This document shows positions 1-7,304 of a stretch of 18,885 nucleotides of DNA, in pieces. The notes beneath the pieces are model-generated. The model searched no databases. It was not told the origin of the DNA and was given only the letters and a program-made list of their open reading frames with translations. This DNA is from Candidatus Ratteibacteria bacterium (GTDB taxonomy: Bacteria > CAIJMQ01), in contig JAQURI010000012.1 of assembly GCA_028715665.1 (NCBI GenBank), forward strand, positions 1 to 18,885. The letters run 5' to 3'. Both the position numbers and the translations under genes were made by a program. Positions within the stretch are counted from its first letter, which is position 1; each line of letters starts with the position of its first letter.

Positions 1-96
1 AACTATATCTTTTAACTTTTTGCCGTTTATATCTATAATCTTTAATTCTCTTTGTACGCTTTCTAAGGAATCGGATGCATGAACGCCGTTTTTCAT
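1..96 (-). CDS. C-terminal fragment of nucleoside-diphosphate kinase (catalytic His), runs off the window
   Basis: This frame begins at an ATG at 96-94 that overlaps the TGA stop of the preceding ORF as ATGA, and it stays open to base 1. It reads MKNGVHASDSLE, then SVQRELKIIDINGKKLKDIV. NGVHASDS is the nucleoside-diphosphate kinase active-site signature (N-x-x-H-G/A-S-D-S), so this is the missing C-terminal end of the kinase encoded just upstream, in the -1 frame relative to it. It may be made only as a fusion (by frameshifting, or if the break is a sequence error) or by re-initiation at the overlapping ATG. On its own it cannot be an enzyme, because the nucleotide-binding part lies in the other ORF. 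Confidence 0.75.
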   Translation of the reverse strand, partial: MKNGVHASDSLESVQRELKIIDINGKKLKDIV

Positions 97-1112
97 ATGT
101 CATGTCCGAATTCTCTTCTTATCGTGCCGGGTGCCGCTTCCAGCGGGTCGGTCGCTCCGATTTTGTTCCTTATTCTGTCCAGAGCAAAAGGGCCCTGATA
201 CACAAGCGCCAGTGATTGCTGTTGTCTCCCGCCGTGTGCTTCTTTTTTATCCTCTTCGGAAACTTTATAAGGGTTGAATCCCGTCATAAATTTTATAATT
301 TCGGCGAACGCTTTTTTGCCGTTTTCTTCGCCGTATTTTTTAATCAAATTACCTTCTATGGGCCGATAGAACTCAAGCGCTTGCTCTACAGACATATTAA
401 CCGCTTTGACGCCTATCATTTTTAATCCCGGTCCCGCAAGCGCGTCGATTATAGCGCCCACTCTGTGCGACTTCGTATAGATATTGTCGGGCTTGATAAG
501 GACAAGTGTCTGCTGAATGTTGTCAAGCATTTCTTTGGGCGCGGTAGTAATGCCGTCTCTGTATTTTAATGTTTCATATTCCTGGCTGTTCCACTGAGCA
601 AGCAACTTTTTCCAATCTATCAAATCATTAAGCAATCCACCGTCAGACTGGCTGTATTCAGCCCACAGACTTATTACGTCTTTCGCATGTTCTTCGTCGG
701 GAATAATTATCACAACCGGTTCTATAAAACCTGTAATCTCTCCTTCTTTATCTTCAATAAATTCCGCAAACGAATTGCGCAAGGTCCCGTCAATTCTCCT
801 GCTGATGCTTCCGACAATACCCCTTATCTGCGATATCGCATCCTCGCCTTTAAAAAGCAAAAGTATCATTCTTTTTCTTGAAGGTCCTTTGTTTCTTTCT
901 ATATATTGCCTTTTTAAATAATCCTTGAAATTTTCGTCCAATATCAATTTGATATATTCCCGAATTAGTTTCTCGCTGGGGGCATACATCCTCGCTTCAA
1001 GAAGTTCCAATGGTTTTACCCCGCGCGAAAAGATGTCTTTTATTATATGACCTGTTATTGACCGCCCCAGCGACCTTTCCGTTATAAGCACTAATCCAAA
1101 CTGTTCGTTCAT
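93..1112 (-). CDS. Nucleoside-diphosphate kinase with tandem NDK-like domains, frameshifted before the active site
   Basis: Nucleoside-diphosphate kinases move the gamma phosphate from ATP to other NDPs through a phosphohistidine. Residues about 201-335 match the family: LVLIKPD (Lys207), EFYRP near 248, and DPLEAAPGTIRREFG at 322-336. Residues about 5-130 look like a second, decayed copy: LVLITER replaces LVLIKPD, and LLLFKGEDAISQIR and GTLRNSFAEF resemble later NDK segments, with no active-site His. The ORF stops at TGA right after REFGHDI, while the His motif continues in the -1 frame (1-96). One missing base in the GACATATG stretch would restore a normal HD-I/M-MKNGVHASDS reading. The upstream GYF gene ends 4 bases before this start, and there is no strong ribosome binding site, so translation is probably coupled. 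The family call is firm. Whether the break is real is not known. Confidence 0.85.
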   Translation of the reverse strand: MNEQFGLVLITERSLGRSITGHIIKDIFSRGVKPLELLEARMYAPSEKLIREYIKLILDENFKDYLKRQYIERNKGPSRKRMILLLFKGEDAISQIRGIVGSISRRIDGTLRNSFAEFIEDKEGEITGFIEPVVIIIPDEEHAKDVISLWAEYSQSDGGLLNDLIDWKKLLAQWNSQEYETLKYRDGITTAPKEMLDNIQQTLVLIKPDNIYTKSHRVGAIIDALAGPGLKMIGVKAVNMSVEQALEFYRPIEGNLIKKYGEENGKKAFAEIIKFMTGFNPYKVSEEDKKEAHGGRQQQSLALVYQGPFALDRIRNKIGATDPLEAAPGTIRREFGHDI

Positions 1113-1116
1113 GGAA

Positions 1117-2184
1117 TTATTTTAGTTGTGGTTTAGGTAAATTTTCCAACATCGGCTTTATTTGTGCAAGTAATGACGGCAACTGTTCTTTAAAAGCGTT
1201 TGTCAATATTAACATAACCACAAAAATCATAATTATAAAAGGGATTAAAACTATTAAGTATTCGGCAAAACTCGTGCGCAAATGTTTCTCGGCTATGCGT
1301 CCCGTGCGAATACGATAATAAAGGGATGCCGTAGCTATATATGCAAGAGGTATAGTCACGAAAAGACCTATCCCCAAAAATAATATCCCGAGCAGCATGC
1401 ATATTATCTGCACGGACATTATCCGCCACTTATAACCTTTGGTCGCGTCGAAACTCGCTTTCATTGACTGCCAAGGTCCCCTGTTTTCGTCAAAAATAAA
1501 AAAGAAGCTCAACATATATGATAATTGCAGATAAAAACCCCAGATTCCAAAAGATACAGCCCCGGCCAATTGACATAGAAAACCTATTAACAATATAGCT
1601 CCTAAAGCTTGCCAAATATAATTGCTCTTAAAACCCGCAAAAACAGTGCCCGCACTCACTTTTTCTCTGCGGGCTATCTTTAAACAATAACCTGCCCAGC
1701 CTAAATTAAAAGAAGCAACAATTATTAGTAAGAAGAGAGGCCAACCTATAAAAATAAGATGAGGAAAAATAAAAGATGTAAGCATAACTATAAGCGCACC
1801 CACCATATAAATAGCCAAACCAGCCAAACCAATCAGAACTATCGCGCCGATAATCGACCATATTCCTTTTGCAAGCATAGCCCGCCAAGCATCGGCTATG
1901 AGTTGGTCTGTAAGTATATTTTTATCATCGTAAAGAGCGTCTGTGGAGCTCTTTTGTTCTGGACCTTTTGCTTGATGAATTTCTTGTCTAACCGGCGGAT
2001 GAGCACCTTCTTTAAATAAATACTGCAATTCAGGGACGGATTTTATCGTTATCCATTCGTTCTTTCCTTCGAGCCAGACAAAATCCTCTTCCAAAATTCT
2101 CTTCTCTTGGACCCACTTGTTCAAAGTTTCAGAATCAACGGGACCATAAATAGCGCCGTCTTTTGTTTTTATCTGCCAGCCCAT
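1117..2184 (-). CDS. GYF_2 (DUF4339)-domain multi-pass membrane protein
   Basis: I start this gene at the ATG at 2184 because AAAGGA lies 6-7 bases upstream and the product then begins MGWQIKTKDGAIYGPV. A further in-frame start at 2217 would add 11 residues with no such site. The first ~57 residues fit a GYF_2/DUF4339 module (GPV, then W-V-Q and VWLEG-K-EW), a small domain often found ahead of membrane domains and thought to bind peptides. A ~40-residue polar linker follows, then about six hydrophobic segments with a Q-W-A-type amphipathic stretch (GFKSNYIWQALG) and FDENRGPWQSMKASFDATKG, resembling DUF975/YciC-like membrane proteins. The C-terminus is a short soluble tail. No enzymatic residues are recognisable and the function is unknown. 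It is probably co-transcribed with the downstream NDK gene. Confidence 0.7.
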   Translation of the reverse strand: MGWQIKTKDGAIYGPVDSETLNKWVQEKRILEEDFVWLEGKNEWITIKSVPELQYLFKEGAHPPVRQEIHQAKGPEQKSSTDALYDDKNILTDQLIADAWRAMLAKGIWSIIGAIVLIGLAGLAIYMVGALIVMLTSFIFPHLIFIGWPLFLLIIVASFNLGWAGYCLKIARREKVSAGTVFAGFKSNYIWQALGAILLIGFLCQLAGAVSFGIWGFYLQLSYMLSFFFIFDENRGPWQSMKASFDATKGYKWRIMSVQIICMLLGILFLGIGLFVTIPLAYIATASLYYRIRTGRIAEKHLRTSFAEYLIVLIPFIIMIFVVMLILTNAFKEQLPSLLAQIKPMLENLPKPQLK

Positions 2185-2244
2185 AATTTTTCCTTTTTTA
2201 AAATTAAACAGAAGCACATGGAAATATATTGCCTTAACTACAAT

Positions 2245-2283
2245 GTATTTCTATCGTATTTCTACATATATCCACGTATATCC
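2245..2283. repeat. Short tandem direct repeats in a divergent intergenic region
   Basis: Two 11-base units start GTATTTCTA (2245 and 2256), followed directly by two 10-base units ACATATATCC and ACGTATATCC (2264 and 2274). The spacing is about one helical turn. They lie in the 165-base gap between the leftward GYF gene and rightward lnt and could be operator half-sites, but nothing identifies a regulator. The rest of 2185-2349 holds only AT-rich promoter-like sequence. Confidence 0.4.
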
Positions 2284-2313
2284 GTTCAGTTTCTTTATCT
2301 AAATATAATACTT

Positions 2314-2343
2314 TTCAAGCCAAAATGCCATTAATGTTATAAT
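2314..2343 (+). promoter_or_regulatory. Putative sigma70 promoter of lnt
   Basis: A perfect -10 box TATAAT lies at 2338-2343. The best -35 is weak (TTCAAG, 2314-2319, spacing 18). The -10 ends 6 bases before the GTG start at 2350, so the predicted transcript would begin at or next to the start codon. A second TATAAT at 2304-2309 has no convincing -35. Confidence 0.45.
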
Positions 2344-2349
2344 AAAAAA

Positions 2350-3885
2350 GTGATTACACGGATTAAAAGATATTATGCGGATTTCATATCGGCAATATTG
2401 TCGGCTCTTCTTTTATTATTTTCTTTTCCTCCTTTCAACCTTTCGTTTTTGGCGTGGATAGCGCTAGTGCCGTTATTTTCTGTTCCAAAAGAAACCTCAG
2501 CAAAAAATACGTTTATTTTTTACTACTCTGCAGGACTTGTTTTCTGGTTACCTCACATCTGGTGGCTTAATTATGTGACTTCCTTGGGTTATGTTGTTTT
2601 ATCCGCTTACCTTGCTCTCTTTTTTGGCTTTTTCGGATTATTTCTTAAATTTTTTAGACTAAAAACGGATTATCCCATATTATTTATTGCTCCGCCTTTA
2701 TGGATTATATTCGAATTGGCAAGAACTCACCTGCTAATAGCTTTCCCATGGTCTTTACTCGGTTACTGCCAATGGCAAAATATCCCCTTTATACAAATTT
2801 CTTCAATAACAGGCATCTACGGCGTTTCGTTCCTGATTGTTACGGTAAATGCAGCAATTGCGGATTTTATCTTTTCGAAAACCCGGAAACACTTAAGGAA
2901 TTTGATATTTTCATTCTTAATAATAACAGCTACATTCGTAGTCGGCGGGAAAATTATCTTAAAAGAAGATATAAACAGGAAAAACATAAAAATCAGCGTT
3001 ATTCAGGGTAATATTCCCCAAACAGAAAAATGGGACGAAAAATATTCGGAAGAAATCGTGAACACTTATGCTGAATTGAGTATTTACGCCGGAACAGACC
3101 ATGATATCTCTTTGGTCATTTGGCCGGAAACGTCATACCCGGATTATATAAATATCAACAGCGCTTTATTCCAGAAAGTCCAAAATTTGACTCGTTATCT
3201 GGATGTGCCTTTGCTTTTCGGAGCGGTTACCTGTCAAAACAACAAAGATTATAATTCTGCTCTACTTATTTTACCCGACGGCGAGATAAACCAAATTTAT
3301 AATAAAATTCACCTTGTGCCTTTTGCGGAATATATTCCTTTAAAAAATTTTTTATTCTTTTTGGGCAATATTTTCCCGCAGATAGGCAATTTCAGCGAAG
3401 GTAATGAATACACTGTTTTCCGAACACCGATAACCCCTGCCCGCTTCCGCCAGACAGGCGGGGATAACCGAAAACCGTCTTTTGCTGTTCTCATCTGTTT
3501 CGAAGATTTGTTCCCCGATTTATCCAGAAATTTCGTAAATAAGGGAGCCTCTTTTCTGGTTGTGATCACAAATGATGCCCACTTTAATCAGTCCCCCGCC
3601 CTATGGCAGCATTTTACGCATTCGGTATTCCGAGCCGTAGAAAACAGAAGACCGGTAGTTAGGGCGGCAAACAACGGCATAAGCGGATTTATTGATTCTT
3701 ACGGAAGACCCGTTAAAATATTAAACGAAGACGGCAAGGCCGCCGGAGCGCGCGGCTTTACCGCGGAAAAAATTATGCCTTCTGATGCCGAAACTTTTTA
3801 TACCCGTTTCGGCGATTTATTTGTATATATTAATGTGTTTTATTTGCTGGTCATTTTGAGTATCAACGCAAAAAAGAAATTATAA
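2350..3885 (+). CDS. lnt: Apolipoprotein N-acyltransferase
   Basis: Lnt acylates the amino group of the N-terminal cysteine of lipoproteins in the inner membrane, the last step of lipoprotein maturation. Residues 1-205 are hydrophobic, with the usual SFPPFNLSFLAWIALVPL start. Residues about 212-485 are a carbon-nitrogen hydrolase (nitrilase) domain with the catalytic triad Glu260 (IWPE), Lys319 (NKIHLVPFAEYIP) and Cys383 (ICFED), followed by TNDAHF and AVENRRPVVRAANNG. A final membrane segment closes the protein. At 511 residues it is normal in length. The start is GTG with no Shine-Dalgarno sequence, and the N-terminus fits the family. An odd stretch ITPARFRQTGGDNR (361-374) just before the Cys383 strand is encoded by a GC-rich palindrome and looks inserted. 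The PiT gene follows after 58 bases. Confidence 0.93.
   Translation: MITRIKRYYADFISAILSALLLLFSFPPFNLSFLAWIALVPLFSVPKETSAKNTFIFYYSAGLVFWLPHIWWLNYVTSLGYVVLSAYLALFFGFFGLFLKFFRLKTDYPILFIAPPLWIIFELARTHLLIAFPWSLLGYCQWQNIPFIQISSITGIYGVSFLIVTVNAAIADFIFSKTRKHLRNLIFSFLIITATFVVGGKIILKEDINRKNIKISVIQGNIPQTEKWDEKYSEEIVNTYAELSIYAGTDHDISLVIWPETSYPDYININSALFQKVQNLTRYLDVPLLFGAVTCQNNKDYNSALLILPDGEINQIYNKIHLVPFAEYIPLKNFLFFLGNIFPQIGNFSEGNEYTVFRTPITPARFRQTGGDNRKPSFAVLICFEDLFPDLSRNFVNKGASFLVVITNDAHFNQSPALWQHFTHSVFRAVENRRPVVRAANNGISGFIDSYGRPVKILNEDGKAAGARGFTAEKIMPSDAETFYTRFGDLFVYINVFYLLVILSINAKKKL
3440..3463. repeat. GC-rich palindromic element inside lnt
   Basis: CCGCC (3447-3451) and GGCGG (3457-3461) form a hairpin with loop AGACA, and CCCGC (3440-3444) can pair alternatively with GCGGG. 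It is flanked by direct repeats GATAACC at 3429-3435 and 3463-3469, 34 bases apart, which look like a target duplication, although 34 is not a multiple of three. The residues it encodes (about 361-374) have no counterpart in the usual Lnt sequence at that place. Confidence 0.55.
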
Positions 3886-3894
3886 ATCGGTTAT

Positions 3895-3919
3895 GTTAGA
3901 ATACGTTAAAAATTCTAAC
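3895..3919 (+). other. Inverted repeat between lnt and the PiT gene
   Basis: GTTAGAAT (3895-3902) and ATTCTAAC (3912-3919) form a perfect 8-base stem with a 9-base loop. No T-run follows, so it is not a typical terminator. It could stabilise or process the lnt-pit transcript, or be an operator. Confidence 0.4.
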
Positions 3920-3943
3920 CATTTGAATCGGGTTTAATTCAAT

Positions 3944-5158
3944 ATGGATATACCTCTTCTCCTTCTTTTCAGCGGCTTTTTAATGGGGCTTTATGTAGCC
4001 TGGAACATAGGCGCAAATGACGTCGCGAACTCTATGGCCTCGGCCGTGGGGGCAAAAGCCATTACCTATAAACAAGCCGTAGTAATCGCATCAATATTGA
4101 CTTTAGTCGGAGCAACTTTCATAGGTTCTCATGTTACCGATACTATCAGAAAAGGAATTGTCGACCCCGCTTTTATCAAAGATTCCGGGACCGCAGTGAT
4201 AGGATTTATATCGGCGCTTTTTGCCGCAGGGTTATGGATTACTTTTGCAACTTGGCAATCCTGGCCCATCTCCACCACCCATTCTATTGTCGGCGCACTT
4301 ATAGGGTTCGGTTTTATTTGCGGAGGCAAAGACGCTATCAGTTGGACTAAAATGGGAGAAATTGCGCTATCATGGGTAACTTCTCCGATACTTTCCGGAT
4401 TAATGGCTTTTTCGATTTTTAAACTCTTGGTTAAATTTGTTTTTAAATCCAAAAGCAGAAAAAAAGCGGCAACAGTAATGTCGCCGTTCATTATAATCAT
4501 CACAATCTCCATAATATTTTTCTCTCTTATCTTCAAAACCGGATTAGGCAGTTTACTGCAGGGATATAAATTAATAATTGCGGCATCTGTTGCTTTGTTG
4601 ATTATTCTTATACTGTGGATATGGAACAGCCAACTCACGAAAAAAGCCGGCAAAGTGGAAAGTATCTTCAAACGTTTGCAGGTCATGACTTCGGGTTATA
4701 TGGCTTTGTCAAACGGAGCAAACGATGTGGCAAATGCTATAGGTCCCGTTGCGGCAATTTATGCTATATTAAAAACGGGAGAAATAGGTTCTAAGGTTTC
4801 GGTCCCCATATGGCTTTTGGGGTTTGGAGGCATAGGAATTGCCCTTGGTATCAGTACCTGGGGGCATAGAGTAATGGAAACGATAGGCAAAAAAATAACA
4901 AAACTCAGCAACACACGCGGATTTACGATAGATTTCTCGGCTGCAACATCAATCTTAATAGCATCGAAACTCGGGATGCCCGTATCCACCACGCATGCTG
5001 TTGTCGGAGCAGTCATCGGCATCGGGCTGGCAAGAGGGTTAGATGCGCTGGACCTCGGACTAATTAAAAAAATACTTTACTCCTGGCTTCTAACTGTTCC
5101 GGTTACCGCTTTATTAACTATTCCAGTATATTTCGGTTTAATAAAATTATTCAGATAA
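3944..5158 (+). CDS. pit: PiT-family low-affinity inorganic phosphate transporter
   Basis: This is an integral membrane permease of the PiT family, which takes up phosphate (as metal phosphate) driven by protons or sodium. The internal duplication typical of the family is plain: GANDVANS at 23-30 and GANDVANA at 258-265, and PISTTHSIVGA at 108-118 and PVSTTHAVVGA at 346-356. About ten hydrophobic segments are present, with a basic central loop (KSKSRKKA, about 168-175) between the halves. Its 404 residues are in the range of short PiT proteins. The ATG has only a poor ribosome binding site. The next gene is a DUF47 protein 23 bases downstream, the standard partner of PiT permeases, which supports phosphate as the substrate. 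Confidence 0.92.
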   Translation: MDIPLLLLFSGFLMGLYVAWNIGANDVANSMASAVGAKAITYKQAVVIASILTLVGATFIGSHVTDTIRKGIVDPAFIKDSGTAVIGFISALFAAGLWITFATWQSWPISTTHSIVGALIGFGFICGGKDAISWTKMGEIALSWVTSPILSGLMAFSIFKLLVKFVFKSKSRKKAATVMSPFIIIITISIIFFSLIFKTGLGSLLQGYKLIIAASVALLIILILWIWNSQLTKKAGKVESIFKRLQVMTSGYMALSNGANDVANAIGPVAAIYAILKTGEIGSKVSVPIWLLGFGGIGIALGISTWGHRVMETIGKKITKLSNTRGFTIDFSAATSILIASKLGMPVSTTHAVVGAVIGIGLARGLDALDLGLIKKILYSWLLTVPVTALLTIPVYFGLIKLFR

Positions 5159-5166
5159 ATAAAAAT

Positions 5167-5176
5167 AGGAGGTGAT
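5167..5176 (+). promoter_or_regulatory. Perfect Shine-Dalgarno sequence of the DUF47 gene
   Basis: AGGAGGTGAT is the full complement of the usual 3' end of bacterial 16S rRNA, 5 bases before the ATG at 5182. It shows that strong Shine-Dalgarno initiation operates in this organism, in contrast to the leaderless-looking first genes. Confidence 0.8.
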
Positions 5177-5181
5177 ATTGT

Positions 5182-5853
5182 ATGCCGCGTATACCTATAG
5201 TAGGAGCACTTAGAACTTCACCTTTTGATAAACTTTTAGAGCATGCCAGAAAGATAAAAGAATGTGTGGCGGTTTTAAAAGATTGTATAACAACTTATTG
5301 CGAAGGAAATTATGAGGAAAGCGAAAAATTGAGCGAGAAAGTTATGGCACTGGAACACGAGGCGGATCTTATTAAGGGAAATATCACAGCACATCTGCCT
5401 AAAACCATACTGCTTCCCGTGGATACGGGCGTATTCCTAAGACTCCTTAGCGAACAGGATTCAATACTTGATTTTGCGGAAGACACCGTTGTATGGCTGC
5501 ATTTCAGGAAAACAAAAGTACCTAAAGAAATAAAAGATGATTTATTGAATCACCTTTACAAAGTTATCGAATGCATCGAATCATTTGAAAAAGTAATAAT
5601 ACACGTGAAGGAAATCGTTTCTTTTGCAAGTTCGGAAAAACTCCGCGACAAAATAAAAGAAACCATAAAAGAAGTCCACCTAAAAGAATGGGAAGACGAC
5701 CAAATAGGCAACGCATTTGCGAAAAAAACGTTTAATCTTTCTATAGATCCGCTTTCAATATATCATCTGCTTAAACTCGGCAATCTTATCGGACAAATCG
5801 CCAAACACGCAGAACATGCCGCAGACAGAGTAAGAGATATGATAGCGAGATAA
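5182..5853 (+). CDS. DUF47 / PhoU-like regulator of phosphate transport (PiT accessory protein)
   Basis: This is a 223-residue, all-helical soluble protein of the DUF47 family (distant PhoU relatives). In many bacteria these are encoded next to PiT permeases and are thought to control them. Acidic and His clusters typical of the metal-binding helical bundles are visible: LEHEADLIKG (about 54-63), LLSEQDSILDFAED (about 88-101), and a C-terminal KHAEHAADRVRDM. The start is set by the perfect Shine-Dalgarno sequence at 5167-5176. The gene is the last of the lnt-pit-DUF47 block and converges on folC across a heptamer hairpin region. The specific regulatory role is inferred from the family and neighbourhood. 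Confidence 0.88.
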   Translation: MPRIPIVGALRTSPFDKLLEHARKIKECVAVLKDCITTYCEGNYEESEKLSEKVMALEHEADLIKGNITAHLPKTILLPVDTGVFLRLLSEQDSILDFAEDTVVWLHFRKTKVPKEIKDDLLNHLYKVIECIESFEKVIIHVKEIVSFASSEKLRDKIKETIKEVHLKEWEDDQIGNAFAKKTFNLSIDPLSIYHLLKLGNLIGQIAKHAEHAADRVRDMIAR

Positions 5854-5856
5854 AAA

Positions 5857-5958
5857 ACAGTTAATAGTTATTGGTTTATAGTCGTTGGCATTTAGACTGT
5901 TTTTGCCCTTTCAGATTCTTTAATCTATCAACCATAAACTATACACTATTAACTGTCT
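5857..5958. repeat. Heptamer-repeat hairpin 1 (convergent gap DUF47/folC)
   Basis: The left arm is six heptads each starting with G (5860, 5867, 5874, 5881, 5888, 5895): GTTAATA, GTTATTG, GTTTATA, GTCGTTG, GCATTTA, GACTGTT. The right arm has heptads TCTATCA, ACCATAA, ACTATAC, ACTATTA, ACTGTCT (5924-5958). The ends ACAGTTAATAGT (5857-5868) and ACTATTAACTGT (5945-5956) are perfectly complementary. It fills the whole gap between two convergent genes and may serve as a two-way terminator or stabiliser. Confidence 0.7.
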
Positions 5959-5961
5959 TCT

Positions 5962-7299
5962 CTATTCCTGTTTCTTTTTCAGCAGTATGCTTCTTGCCTC
6001 GCCCACAAGATATAAAGAGCCACATATTAAAATGATATCGTTTTTACATTTTTTAAGTTTTTTTATAGTTTCTGAGAGATTCTTACTTATTGTTATATTT
6101 CGGTTATAAGTTTTACCTTCTTTTCTCAAAACGTTTAAAGGCACTGCCCTTTCAGTTTTAGGTTTGCTTAAAATTATTTCGTCTGCGACGGGGAAAATTT
6201 CTTTCATTATTTCCGTTCTGTCTTTGTCCTTCAACACGCCGAAAATCATTTTGATATTCGAGCCCGTGGATTTTAGTTTGATAATCTCTTCTTTTAAAAT
6301 TTTTGCCGCGTGCGGATTGTGCGCGCCGTCAAGAATGAAAATCGGTTTCCCCCCACACCAGCAGTTTTGGCGTGGGGATGTACCTATGACTTCAAGCCTC
6401 CCCGGCCAAGTGGTTTTCTTTAAACCCTTATATATATGCTCTTTTTTTATCGGGAATTTTTGGGATAAAATTTCGGAAGCGGCAACAGCCAAACTTGCGT
6501 TAAGATGCTGCCACTTGCCTTTTAAATTTATAGAAACATTCGGATAAGAATTTTTTATGCCTTTGATATACAGGGTCTGACGGAAAAAATCTTCTTTGTA
6601 ATGTTTCACGGAAAAATCTCTGCCGTATATAAAGATAGGGGCATTTTTTTCTCTTGCAAGTTCGATTAGAGTAGCGAGCGCTTCGCCTTCTGCGCCGGTA
6701 ACCAGCGGCGTGTTTTCTCTTATGATCCCGCCTTTTTCTTTTGCTATGGATGAAAGGGTCTTGCCCAAATAATTCGTATGCTCAAGCCCTATACTTGTTA
6801 TTACTGAAAGGAGCGGCTCGGACACATTCGTGGCGTCAAGCCGTCCCCCTAACCCGACTTCGTAAACCGCCGCATCTATTTTTTCTCTTTTGAAATATAA
6901 AAATGAAAGCGCTGTCAAAACCTCGAAAAAAGTCGGACGGGAATAAGGCGGACGATCGAAAATTTTCTTAATTTCTTCTTTTAACTTTTTGACAAAATAG
7001 GCAAGAGCTGAGCGAGATATATCTGTCTTCTTATCACCCTGAAGTATGCTGATTCTTTCTCTTATCGTTATAAGATGCGGGGAAGTATAAAGACCTATTT
7101 TCAAACCCGCTTCCCGCAAAATATGAGCAATAAACGAAGCGACTGAGCCTTTGCCGTTTGTACCGGCAACCAAAATAACAGGATATGCAAGGTGCGGATT
7201 ATCAAAATGCTCAAGAACCCTTCTTATATTCGAAAGCCCCAATTTTATCCCGTGTCCTTCTAAACCATAAAGCCAATTAAGAGATTGTTTGTAAGCCAT
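5962..7299 (-). CDS. folC: Bifunctional folylpolyglutamate / dihydrofolate synthase
   Basis: FolC is a Mur-ligase-family enzyme that adds glutamate to folates and, in many bacteria, makes dihydrofolate from dihydropteroate. It is cytosolic and ATP-dependent. The P-loop GTNGKGS is at 46-52, YEVGLGGRLDATN at 146-158, GLEHTNYLGKT at 171-181, and the C-terminal domain has the ILDGAHNPHAAK motif at 322-333. The length (445) is normal. Residues about 306-317 (TSPRQNCWCGG), between EVIG and KPIFILDGAHNP, are encoded by a palindromic element and look like an insertion. The ATG follows directly on the heptamer hairpin at 7305-7391, so there is no Shine-Dalgarno sequence. It is the last gene of the long minus-strand run. 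Confidence 0.93.
   Translation of the reverse strand: MAYKQSLNWLYGLEGHGIKLGLSNIRRVLEHFDNPHLAYPVILVAGTNGKGSVASFIAHILREAGLKIGLYTSPHLITIRERISILQGDKKTDISRSALAYFVKKLKEEIKKIFDRPPYSRPTFFEVLTALSFLYFKREKIDAAVYEVGLGGRLDATNVSEPLLSVITSIGLEHTNYLGKTLSSIAKEKGGIIRENTPLVTGAEGEALATLIELAREKNAPIFIYGRDFSVKHYKEDFFRQTLYIKGIKNSYPNVSINLKGKWQHLNASLAVAASEILSQKFPIKKEHIYKGLKKTTWPGRLEVIGTSPRQNCWCGGKPIFILDGAHNPHAAKILKEEIIKLKSTGSNIKMIFGVLKDKDRTEIMKEIFPVADEIILSKPKTERAVPLNVLRKEGKTYNRNITISKNLSETIKKLKKCKNDIILICGSLYLVGEARSILLKKKQE
6349..6384. repeat. Palindromic element inserted in frame in folC
   Basis: CCCCACACCA (6351-6360) and TGGCGTGGGG (6368-6377) form a hairpin with a 7-base loop. In the folC mRNA (minus strand) all ten pairs form if one G-U is allowed. 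The arm CCCCACACCA plus the next base G is identical to the outer arm of the tsaC element at 12441-12451. It adds about 12 residues, including two Cys and a Trp, just before the conserved DGAHNP strand. Confidence 0.65.
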
Positions 7300-7304
7300 A
7301 AAAA

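Noticed and set aside
1190..1429. Second minus-strand ORF inside the GYF gene
   Set aside because: It is in another frame of a gene with clear membrane-protein coding and shows no family features. Similar overlapping ORFs across the window were left out for the same reason.
3738..3770. GC-rich stretch near the end of lnt with CGCGG/CCGCG
   Set aside because: The stem is only 5 bases, shares no sequence with the other elements, and this part of Lnt varies in length between species.
4129..4686. 185-codon ORF opposite the PiT gene
   Set aside because: It is antisense to the well-supported permease, has no recognisable domain and no ribosome binding site; long antisense ORFs often shadow membrane-protein genes.
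5854..5961. Classical intrinsic terminator between the convergent genes
   Set aside because: There is a long inverted repeat, but it is AT-rich with no GC stem followed by a T-run, so I describe it as a heptamer hairpin and not as a proven terminator.
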